Assembly: GCA_018242105.1 (NCBI GenBank)
Contig: JAFECP010000065.1
Location: forward strand, 1-34,222
Direction: 5' to 3'
DNA length: 34,222 nt
DNA from: Pseudomonadota bacterium
GTDB taxonomy: Bacteria; Pseudomonadota; Alphaproteobacteria; Micropepsales; Micropepsaceae
Positions 17,009 through 22,677 of this stretch are shown here, in pieces (the first letter of the stretch is position 1; each line of letters starts with the position of its first letter). The notes under the pieces were generated by a model, which saw only the letters and a list, made by a program, of their open reading frames with translations, was not told the DNA's origin and ran no database searches. The translations under genes were made by a program, and so were the position numbers.

Positions 17009-18106
17009 ATGGCGCAGCGTGCTGCCAAGATTTATCTGCCGGTTTCCAACGACACTGAAGTTGAGGCGCTGCACACCAGCGGTCTTCGCGACTTTTCCCA
17101 GCCCTGGATGGATCTGAACGACAAGGGCGTTCTCGTTACCGGTGGCACGGGTTCGTTCGGCAAGCATTTCGTCAAGACGGTGATCGAGCACTACAAGCCG
17201 CGCCGGCTCGTCATCTTCAGTCGCGATGAGTTGAAACAGTACGAGATGCAGCAGCTCTTCCCGATGGAGCAATACCCGTTCATGCGGTATTTCATCGGCG
17301 ATGTGCGCGACCGCGACCGCCTAGAGCTTGCCATGCGTGACATCGACTATGTGATCCACGCTGCGGCGCTAAAGCAGGTGCCCACCGCAGAATATAATCC
17401 CTTCGAGTGTATCCGCACCAACGTCATGGGCGCGGAAAACGTCGTTACGGCGGCGCTCTCGCGCAATGTACGCAAGGTGATCGCGCTCTCCACCGATAAA
17501 GCGGCCAATCCGGTCAATCTCTATGGCGCATCCAAGCTAGCATCCGACAAGATCTTCGTTGCGGCCAACAATCTGTCCGGTGCGGACGGCACAAAGTTTT
17601 CCGTCGTGCGTTACGGCAATGTGTTCGGTTCGCGTGGCAGTGTCGTACCCTTTTTCCAGAAGCTGATAGCCGACGGCGCAAAAGAGCTTCCAATCACCGA
17701 CGAACGCATGACGCGCTTCTGGATAACGCTGGCACAGGGCGTGAACTTCGTGCTCTCCAGCATGGAGATGAGCCAAGGCGGCGAAATCTTCGTGCCGAAA
17801 ATTCCCTCCACCACCATTCCACAACTCGCTTCACTGATTGGCCCCAAGGTTCCGCAGAAGGTCGTCGGCATCCGCCCCGGCGAGAAATTGCATGAGACAA
17901 TGATCCCAGCGGACGATTCACGCTGGACGGTGGAGATCGACGATCGCTTCGTCATCCTCGCCAGCTTCGCCGCTAAAGCACGTGAGGCTTACCTCCATCG
18001 GGGCGCAAATCCGGTCGTCGAAGGCTTCGCGTATTCCAGCGACAACAATCCTGAGCGTCTGGATGCGCGCGGCCTGCAAACGCTGCTGATGCACGCTTTC
18101 GCATGA
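17009..18106 (+). CDS. pseB: UDP-N-acetylglucosamine 4,6-dehydratase (inverting), PseB
   Basis: First enzyme of pseudaminic-acid synthesis: it dehydrates and epimerises UDP-GlcNAc at C5. The extended SDR signature is clear: GGTGSFG (45-51), GDVRDRDRL, HAAALKQVPTAEYNPFE, the catalytic STDKAANPVNLYGASK (161-176, with Asp163, Lys164 and Tyr172), and VRYGNVFGSRGSVVPFF. About 35 residues precede the usual family start (here MDLNDKG at 17107-17109), but the ATG at 17009 has an AAGAGGGG ribosome site and the inner ATG has none, so I keep the longer form. The Caulobacter equivalent is FlmA. It overlaps pseC by ATGA. Confidence 0.93.
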   Translation: MAQRAAKIYLPVSNDTEVEALHTSGLRDFSQPWMDLNDKGVLVTGGTGSFGKHFVKTVIEHYKPRRLVIFSRDELKQYEMQQLFPMEQYPFMRYFIGDVRDRDRLELAMRDIDYVIHAAALKQVPTAEYNPFECIRTNVMGAENVVTAALSRNVRKVIALSTDKAANPVNLYGASKLASDKIFVAANNLSGADGTKFSVVRYGNVFGSRGSVVPFFQKLIADGAKELPITDERMTRFWITLAQGVNFVLSSMEMSQGGEIFVPKIPSTTIPQLASLIGPKVPQKVVGIRPGEKLHETMIPADDSRWTVEIDDRFVILASFAAKAREAYLHRGANPVVEGFAYSSDNNPERLDARGLQTLLMHAFA

Positions 18107-19338
18107 GCTCGTCTGCGCTTCGTGCGCCACGGGCGCAGCCCAATGCCTTCCTTCCCTATGGGCGCCAGCTCATTGAGGACGACGACATTGCGGCCGTAGC
18201 CGAAGCGCTACGCGGCGATCTTCTCACCACGGGCCCTTATGTTGAACGCTTTGAAAATGCACTCGCCAAGGCGGTCGGCGCGAAGCATGCGGTCGTCTGC
18301 TCAAATGGCACCGCAGCGCTGCATATGGCGGCGCGTGCGCTTGATCTGGGAACCGGCAAAAAGGTTGTCGTGCCTGCCATCACGTTTCTGGCAACTGCCA
18401 ACGCGCCCCATCTGAATGGCGCAGAGATTGTTTTCGCCGATGTCGATCCCGAGACCGGATTGATGCGGCCGCAGGATTTGCAGGCCGCGCTGGATCGCGC
18501 AGGCCCTGTCGATGCGGTATTCAATGTCCATGTGAATGGACAATGCGGCGATATTGAAGCGATTGCAAAGATCGCGCGCGCCCGTGACATGAAAATCGTG
18601 GACGATGCCTGTCATGCTATCGGCGCTGCCTTTATCGCAAAAAACGATGGCGTTTCACAGATCGGGTCCAATGCCTTCTGCGACCTGACGGTCTTCTCCT
18701 TTCATCCCGTGAAGACTATCGCCATGGGCGAGGGCGGAGCGGTCACGGCGAATGATCCTCTTATCGCCGAGCGGCTCTTGCGCGCGCGCAACCACGGCAT
18801 GACACGCAAGCCGGATGATTTCATAAATACCGAAGACGCTTTCGATACCGATGGCGCACCGAATCCCTGGTATTACGAATTGATCGACCCGGAATTCAAT
18901 TGGCGCGCAAACGACATTCAATGCGCGCTGGGGCTATCCCAGCTCGGCAAGCTCGGCCGCTTTGTAACCCGCAGGCGGGCACTTGCCGCCGGCTACGATG
19001 CTTTGCTGGCGCCGCTGGCGCCACTGGTTCTTGCCTCCGCGCACATGCCCGATTGCCTGCCGGCGTGGCATCTGTATGCATCGCGCATCGATTTCGAATG
19101 CGCTGGTATTTCGCGCGCTACGGTGATGCGGGAGCTGGCGAAAGATGGCATTGGCAGTCAGGTTCATTACTTCCCGCTTCACCGCCAGCCATATTACGCA
19201 AAACGCTACGGTGCGCTGTCGCTTCCGGGCGCGGATCGCTACTACGCCCAGTGCCTCAGCCTTCCGCTTTTTGCGTCGATGAGCTTGAGTGACGTCGAGC
19301 GCGTCGTGTCTGCGCTGGGAAATATTCTCGGTTTCTGA
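18103..19338 (+). CDS. pseC: UDP-4-amino-4,6-dideoxy-N-acetyl-beta-L-altrosamine transaminase, PseC
   Basis: This 411-residue PLP enzyme belongs to the DegT/DnrJ/EryC1 family. The cofactor lysine is Lys204 in SFHPVKTIAMGEGGA. CSNGTAALHMAARALDLG and DDACHAIGA are the phosphate and ring-stacking segments, and the chain opens with FLPYGRQLIEDDDIAAVAEAL. Its coupling to pseB (ATGA) makes the PseC assignment firm: it aminates the PseB product using glutamate (Caulobacter FlmB). It is the last plus-strand gene of the glycan island and faces the convergent flagellin gene across a structured 178-bp gap. Confidence 0.92.
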   Translation: MSSSALRAPRAQPNAFLPYGRQLIEDDDIAAVAEALRGDLLTTGPYVERFENALAKAVGAKHAVVCSNGTAALHMAARALDLGTGKKVVVPAITFLATANAPHLNGAEIVFADVDPETGLMRPQDLQAALDRAGPVDAVFNVHVNGQCGDIEAIAKIARARDMKIVDDACHAIGAAFIAKNDGVSQIGSNAFCDLTVFSFHPVKTIAMGEGGAVTANDPLIAERLLRARNHGMTRKPDDFINTEDAFDTDGAPNPWYYELIDPEFNWRANDIQCALGLSQLGKLGRFVTRRRALAAGYDALLAPLAPLVLASAHMPDCLPAWHLYASRIDFECAGISRATVMRELAKDGIGSQVHYFPLHRQPYYAKRYGALSLPGADRYYAQCLSLPLFASMSLSDVERVVSALGNILGF

Positions 19339-19350
19339 AATTCGTGAAAC

Positions 19351-19395
19351 TCAAAAAGAAGAAGGCGGAGTTTCTGCCCCCAGCAGAACTCCGCC
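19351..19395 (-). terminator. Rho-independent terminator, flagellin operon (possibly bidirectional)
   Basis: GGCGGAGTT(T)CTGC (19364-19377) pairs with GCAGAACTCCGCC (19383-19395), giving a 13-bp stem with one bulge. On the minus strand the stem is followed by TTCTTCTTTTT, a proper U-tract for the flagellin transcript. On the plus strand it could also stop transcripts leaving pseC. Confidence 0.75.
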
Positions 19396-19440
19396 CATTT
19401 CTTGGTCTTGAACCCACCGGCTTTCGCCCGACGCCCCGGG

Positions 19441-19518
19441 GCGTGGCTGGCTTTCCAGCTCACGCGTCCCAGTAAGCAGGAGCGGCGGAGCCCGTTGGGG
19501 CCCCGCCGTCTTTTGCTT
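19441..19518. other. Two further stem-loops in the pseC/flagellin gap
   Basis: GCGTG-GCTGG-CTTT-CCAGC-T-CACGC (19441-19465) is a near-perfect hairpin. A second lies at 19483-19508 (CGGCGGAGCCCG / GGGGCCCCGCCG, two mismatches) and is extended by AAGCA (19474) pairing with TGCTT (19514). The second is followed by a T-rich run on the plus strand. They lie in the 3' untranslated region of the flagellin mRNA. Confidence 0.55.
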
Positions 19519-20347
19519 AGCCCCGGAACAGCGAGAGCGCGATCTGCGGCGACTGGTTCGCGATCGACAACGCCTGCACACCGAGCTGCTGCTTGGTCTG
19601 CAACGAGGTCAGCATCGCGCTTTCCGTCGCCATGTCGGCGTCCACCAGGTTGCCGATGCCGGTCTGCAGCGTGTTGGACAGGTTCTGGACAAAGGTCGCC
19701 TGGATCGAGAGCTTCTTGGAGCCCGCACCCAGCTGCGCCAACGCGCTGTTGACGTTCCTGAGCGACGTCTCGACCGTTGCGACCATCGTGGAGGCTGCGG
19801 TCTGCGTGTTGATGTTGCCGGTCGAGGCGATCGTCACGATCGAACCGCCCAACTTCATGTTCTGGCTGCCGACCGTGATCTTCTTGGTGCCGTCCGAAGA
19901 CGCCAGCACGGAGATGCCTTTCGTCGAAGAACCGTCGATGAGGTTGAAGCCGTTGAAGACCGCATTCGAAACGACCGAAGCAATCTGGTCGCGCAGAGCA
20001 GTGAAGTCTTCGTTCAACGCCGTGCGGCTGGCCGTATCGAGTGAAGAATCCGACGCGGCGAGCGCCTTGGACTTCATTTCGATCAGAAGATCGGAGATCG
20101 ACTGACCGGCCGAGAGGGCGACATCGACCGAGGATGTGCCGCGGTTGATGCTGTCTGTCACCGCGGAATAGCCCGCGACGTCGCCACGCATGTTCTGAGC
20201 GATGGCGAAGACGGCGCCGTTGTCTTTCGCGGACGCAACCTTGAGACCGCTGTTGATGGCGTTCTGGGTCGTCATCAGGCTGGCGTTCGTCTGGTCGAGG
20301 TATTGCAGCGCGACCATGGCGCCGGTGTTGGTATTGACGCTAAGCAT
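19517..20347 (-). CDS. Flagellin (copy 1, promoter-distal)
   Basis: This 276-residue flagellin has a conserved N-terminal D0/D1 part (MLSVNTNTGAMVALQYLD, then AINSGLKVASAKDNGAVFAIAQ) and C-terminal part (TKQQLGVQALSIANQSPQIALSLF). The variable middle is only a short segment, so it lacks D2/D3 outer domains, as in Caulobacter flagellins. Ser/Thr residues in the middle (for example DSSLDTAS and DGSSTKG) are possible glycan sites. A good CGGAGG ribosome site precedes the ATG. It has its own sigma-54-type promoter and 5'-UTR hairpin, and its paralogue lies 331 bp upstream on the same strand. Confidence 0.96.
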   Translation of the reverse strand: MLSVNTNTGAMVALQYLDQTNASLMTTQNAINSGLKVASAKDNGAVFAIAQNMRGDVAGYSAVTDSINRGTSSVDVALSAGQSISDLLIEMKSKALAASDSSLDTASRTALNEDFTALRDQIASVVSNAVFNGFNLIDGSSTKGISVLASSDGTKKITVGSQNMKLGGSIVTIASTGNINTQTAASTMVATVETSLRNVNSALAQLGAGSKKLSIQATFVQNLSNTLQTGIGNLVDADMATESAMLTSLQTKQQLGVQALSIANQSPQIALSLFRG

Positions 20348-20388
20348 TGAAGCCTCCGTTCTGGCGTATGTTATGAGCGTTTTGCTCA

Positions 20389-20404
20389 GGGGTATTCTTA
20401 CCCC
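20389..20404 (-). promoter_or_regulatory. 5'-UTR hairpin of flagellin copy 1 (AGAA loop)
   Basis: On the minus strand, GGGGTA-AGAA-TACCCC forms a perfect 6-bp stem with an AGAA loop. It begins almost at the start point predicted from the sigma-54 promoter (about 20405) and lies about 40 nt before the start codon. The other flagellin gene has a hairpin with a different stem but the same AGAA loop. A target for the mRNA-binding regulator FlbT is the natural reading (inference). Confidence 0.65.
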
Positions 20405-20416
20405 GCACCTCCAGTC

Positions 20417-20431
20417 GCAAGCGCCGTGCCG
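20417..20431 (-). promoter_or_regulatory. Sigma-54 (RpoN) promoter of flagellin copy 1
   Basis: The minus strand reads CGGCACG-GCGC-TTGC, against the consensus TGGCACG-N4-TTGC, with correct GG/GC spacing. It lies about 70 bp before the start codon and predicts transcription from about 20405. Confidence 0.8.
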
Positions 20432-20470
20432 CGCATGTTTTACGATTTGCTAACTTTGGATTTTCAGATA

Positions 20471-20578
20471 GGCGGCAAAACAAGGCCGTGCGGCTTTTGC
20501 CGAGGGTTCAATTCGACCGGGCAGGATTTACCGGTTAAGAGGAAATTTTTGCCGGGCAGGGGAAATTTCTGCCGGGCT
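20471..20578 (-). promoter_or_regulatory. Enhancer-like repeats upstream of flagellin copy 1 (FlbD/ftr-like)
   Basis: Two direct repeats, 20541-20558 and 20561-20578, differ at 2 of 18 positions and are exactly 20 bp apart, about two helical turns. On the minus strand they read CGGCAAAAATTTCC and CGGCAGAAATTTCC. A related CGGCAAAAGCCG lies at 20491-20502. They are about 60-150 bp upstream of the sigma-54 promoter, where an enhancer-binding activator would sit. The motif recurs upstream of the other flagellin gene. With the promoter, hairpin and terminator, this accounts for most of the 331-bp gap; no gene is seen in it. Confidence 0.6.
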
Positions 20579-20599
20579 TTGAATCAAAAGAACTACGAA

Positions 20600-20645
20600 A
20601 AATCTGAAAAAGAAAGGAGCGGCTCGGGTTTTGACCGGCCGCTCC
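20600..20645 (-). terminator. Rho-independent terminator of flagellin copy 2
   Basis: GGAGCGGC (20616-20623) pairs with GCCGCTCC (20638-20645) around a 14-nt loop. On the minus strand the stem is followed by TTTCTTTTTCAGATTTTTC. It lies 33 bp past the stop codon. Confidence 0.8.
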
Positions 20646-20678
20646 GCCCCATTCTTCCCAAGGTATATCCTGACGTTG

Positions 20679-21509
20679 TTATCCCCTGAACAGCGAGAGG
20701 ATGACCTGCGGTGACTGGTTTGCAATCGACAGCGCCTGAACGCCAAGCTGCTGCTTGACCTGCAAGGACTGCAACTGCGCGCTTTCGGTGGCCATGTCGG
20801 CATCCACCATGTTTCCGATGCCGGACTGCAGCGTGTCGGAAAGGTTTTTGACGAATGTCGCCTGCACCGAAAGTTTCTTGGAACCGCTGCCAAGGCGCGC
20901 AAGCGCGCTGTTGACATTGTTCAATGACGTTTCGACGGTTCCGATCATCGCCGAGGCTTTCGCCTGCGTCGAGATCGAGGATGTCGAAGCGACTTTGACA
21001 ATAGCCCCGCCGAGCTTCAGGTCTTCGCCCTGAACGGTAATTCTCTTTGTGCCATCCGAGGATGCGAGCACGGAGATGCCGTTCGTGGCGGAGCCGTCAA
21101 TCAGGTTGAAGTTGTTGAACACGGCATTGTTGACAATAGAGGTGATCTGATCGCGAAGCGCCTGGAAATCCTCGTTCAGCGCCTGACGGCTCGCGGTATC
21201 TATCGAGACATCGGAGGCTGCCAAGGCCTTCTGCTTCATTTCGATCATCAGATCCGAGATCGACTGGCCGGCGGAAAGGGCCACATCCACCGAGGAGATG
21301 CCCCGGTTGATGCTGTCGGTCACCGCCGAATAGCCAGCGACATCGCCACGCATGTTTTGAGCGATGGCATAAGTCGCGCCATCGTCCTTTGCGCTGGCAA
21401 CCTTCAGGCCCGAGTTGATGGCTGTTTGGGTGGTCTGAAGCTGGGCGTTGGTCTGGTCAAGATACTGCAGCGCGACCATCGCGCCGGTGTTTGTGTTGAC
21501 GCTAAGCAT
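20679..21509 (-). CDS. Flagellin (copy 2, upstream gene)
   Basis: This 276-residue flagellin is the same length as copy 1 and collinear with it, with roughly three quarters of residues identical by eye. It has the same conserved ends (MLSVNTNTGAMVALQYLD and TKQQLGVQALSIANQ-type, here VKQQLGVQALSIANQSPQ). Differences cluster in the middle, such as GEDLKLGGAIVKVASTSSI against GSQNMKLGGSIVTIASTGNI. It has its own ribosome site (ACGGAG), sigma-54-type promoter, 5'-UTR hairpin and terminator, so each flagellin can be transcribed separately. It is a tandem duplication that has diverged at the DNA level. Confidence 0.96.
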   Translation of the reverse strand: MLSVNTNTGAMVALQYLDQTNAQLQTTQTAINSGLKVASAKDDGATYAIAQNMRGDVAGYSAVTDSINRGISSVDVALSAGQSISDLMIEMKQKALAASDVSIDTASRQALNEDFQALRDQITSIVNNAVFNNFNLIDGSATNGISVLASSDGTKRITVQGEDLKLGGAIVKVASTSSISTQAKASAMIGTVETSLNNVNSALARLGSGSKKLSVQATFVKNLSDTLQSGIGNMVDADMATESAQLQSLQVKQQLGVQALSIANQSPQVILSLFRG

Positions 21510-21538
21510 TGAGGATTCTCCGTCCCGTTCTCAAGTGA

Positions 21539-21557
21539 GGCCGGCCTTCTGCCGGCC
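21539..21557 (-). promoter_or_regulatory. 5'-UTR hairpin of flagellin copy 2 (AGAAG loop)
   Basis: On the minus strand, GGCCGGC-AGAAG-GCCGGCC forms a perfect 7-bp stem, about 18 nt after the predicted start point and 30 nt before the ATG. The stem differs from that of copy 1, but the AGAA loop is kept. Confidence 0.65.
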
Positions 21558-21586
21558 GCGGAGCACTGTGCCCCGCCTGCGGCAGC

Positions 21587-21601
21587 GCAACCTTCATGCC
21601 A
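21587..21601 (-). promoter_or_regulatory. Sigma-54 (RpoN) promoter of flagellin copy 2
   Basis: The minus strand reads TGGCATG-AAGG-TTGC, one change from the sigma-54 consensus, with correct spacing. Predicted transcription starts near 21575, giving a 5'-UTR of about 65 nt. Confidence 0.8.
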
Positions 21602-21666
21602 ACGCCTTAACCTGATAACATATTGATATTACTGGCATAATTTACAAGTTTAACCAGATTTTGGCA

Positions 21667-21680
21667 GGCAATTTTTACCG
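21667..21680 (-). promoter_or_regulatory. Enhancer-like site upstream of flagellin copy 2
   Basis: The minus strand reads CGGTAAAAATTGCC, two differences from CGGCAAAAATTTCC found twice upstream of copy 1. It is about 66 bp upstream of the sigma-54 promoter and may bind the same activator (FlbD-like, inferred). Confidence 0.5.
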
Positions 21681-21701
21681 TGCGGCAGAAGCTATCAGCC
21701 C

Positions 21702-21736
21702 AAAAAGCAAAACGCCGGCCCCTGCGAGGACCGGCG
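21702..21736 (-). terminator. Rho-independent terminator after flaF
   Basis: CGCCGG (21713-21718) pairs with CCGGCG (21731-21736), extended inward after one mismatch. On the minus strand it is followed by TTTTGCTTTTTGGG. It separates flbT-flaF from the flagellin genes. Confidence 0.72.
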
Positions 21737-21760
21737 CTTCCAAACGGCTGTTCGGACTGT

Positions 21761-22111
21761 TCAGGCAGCGCCCTCAAGGCCTTGCATAATGGTCCGGTTG
21801 ATCGAAATCAGCGGGTCCATAGAGGCCCCGTTGCGGGTCACCTGCTTGGAGTATTTGGAGACCCACAAAGAAAGCGACACGATCTGGGCGCGCACCTCCT
21901 TGGGCAGTTGGTTGCGATCGTCCAGACAGTCGCTGGCGAGGGTGCGCCACAGCTTGCGATTCCAGTCGATGGCTTCCGCCAGCGGGCCGCCGCTGACGTG
22001 AGTCTTCTGCGCATCGATCAGAGCGCCCGTCACCTGGCCAAATAGCCGGTATTCGGTCGCCCGCGGATCTTCAGTAACTACTTGCGCGCTTTGATAGGCT
22101 TTGTGGGTCAT
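21761..22111 (-). CDS. flaF: Flagellar biosynthesis regulator FlaF
   Basis: This 116-residue protein has the family opening AYQSAQ...PRATEYRLFGQVTGAL and the central WNRKLWRTLASDCLDDRNQLP, both typical of FlaF. In Caulobacter FlaF acts opposite to FlbT: it is needed for flagellin translation and secretion and binds flagellin. The ATG lies inside flbT, giving a 41-nt overlap. An AAGGAG stands 12 nt upstream. The start is supported because the conserved AYQ motif begins only five residues in. It is second in a two-gene operon with flbT. Confidence 0.93.
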   Translation of the reverse strand: MTHKAYQSAQVVTEDPRATEYRLFGQVTGALIDAQKTHVSGGPLAEAIDWNRKLWRTLASDCLDDRNQLPKEVRAQIVSLSLWVSKYSKQVTRNGASMDPLISINRTIMQGLEGAA

Positions 22112-22499
22112 AGCTCAGCCGGTCTCCTTCGAATTCGAACAATTTTTTGCAAAGCATCAGGGCTTTGTAGTAGGCGCCGCTCATCACATCGCGGCTGATC
22201 TCCACGCAGGTGGCAATCGCCACGCGGTTGGTGATAGCGCCCATAAATTCGGTCATGCGCAGCGCGAAATCATTGTAATAAGGCTCGCTGTCGTCGTCGG
22301 GCGACAGGTACATCATCATAATCGGGAAATAGATGCGCCGGGCGGGGGTCACCGCGCCTTCCGGCTGCATGATGTCCTTTTCGCGCAGGATGCAGGCTTT
22401 GTTCTGGAGCACCAGGCTGGCGCGCTTGTCGCCGTTCGCCAGCACAGCGCCGTTAAGCACGAACTTCTCACCCGGTTTGAGCGACAGTTTCAGCGGCAT
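22071..22499 (-). CDS. flbT: Flagellin mRNA-binding repressor FlbT
   Basis: This 142-residue protein matches FlbT: it opens PLKLSLKPGEKFVLNGAV, has KACILREKDIMQPEGAVTPARRIYFPI, and ends with ALMLCKKLFEFE. FlbT binds the 5'-UTR of flagellin mRNA and lowers its stability or translation until the hook is finished. The frame continues upstream to 22583, but the ATG at 22499 has AAAAGGA seven bases before it and gives the standard family length. Both flagellin genes in this window have matching 5'-UTR hairpins, which are the expected targets. Confidence 0.93.
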   Translation of the reverse strand: MPLKLSLKPGEKFVLNGAVLANGDKRASLVLQNKACILREKDIMQPEGAVTPARRIYFPIMMMYLSPDDDSEPYYNDFALRMTEFMGAITNRVAIATCVEISRDVMSGAYYKALMLCKKLFEFEGDRLSYDPQSLSKRASSY

Positions 22500-22654
22500 G
22501 GGTGAATTCCTTTTGAATTCATTAAATTGGCTTTGGAGCATGATCAGCCTCCACCAATTCACGCGCGCCACGCTAGCGCGCATTTCTTAACAAATGCCTT
22601 GCAGGATAGGTGTTAGCGTTCACTTCGCCTTAAGCATACCGGCTGTCTGATCCG

Positions 22655-22675
22655 CCCTCGTTTCGAGGGATTTTT
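22655..22675 (+). promoter_or_regulatory. Hairpin enclosing the ribosome-binding site of the second FlmG gene
   Basis: CCCTCG-TTT-CGAGGG is followed by ATTTTT and ends three bases before the ATG at 22678. The only visible Shine-Dalgarno (GAGGG, 22665-22669) lies in the 3' arm of the stem. The element could mask ribosome entry or act as a leader terminator. Confidence 0.5.
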
Positions 22676-22677
22676 CC

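Noticed and set aside
17107-18106. Shorter PseB starting at the inner ATG
   Set aside because: It would match the usual family start, but the bases before it contain no ribosome site, while the outer ATG at 17009 has AAGAGGGG.
20679-21509. Flagellin pair as a sign of a mobile element
   Set aside because: There are no transposase genes or flanking repeats. Tandem flagellin copies with separate promoters are normal in Alphaproteobacteria.
22500-22583. N-terminal extension of FlbT
   Set aside because: The ATG at 22499 has a clear AAAAGGA site and gives the standard MPLKLSLKPGE-type start and length.
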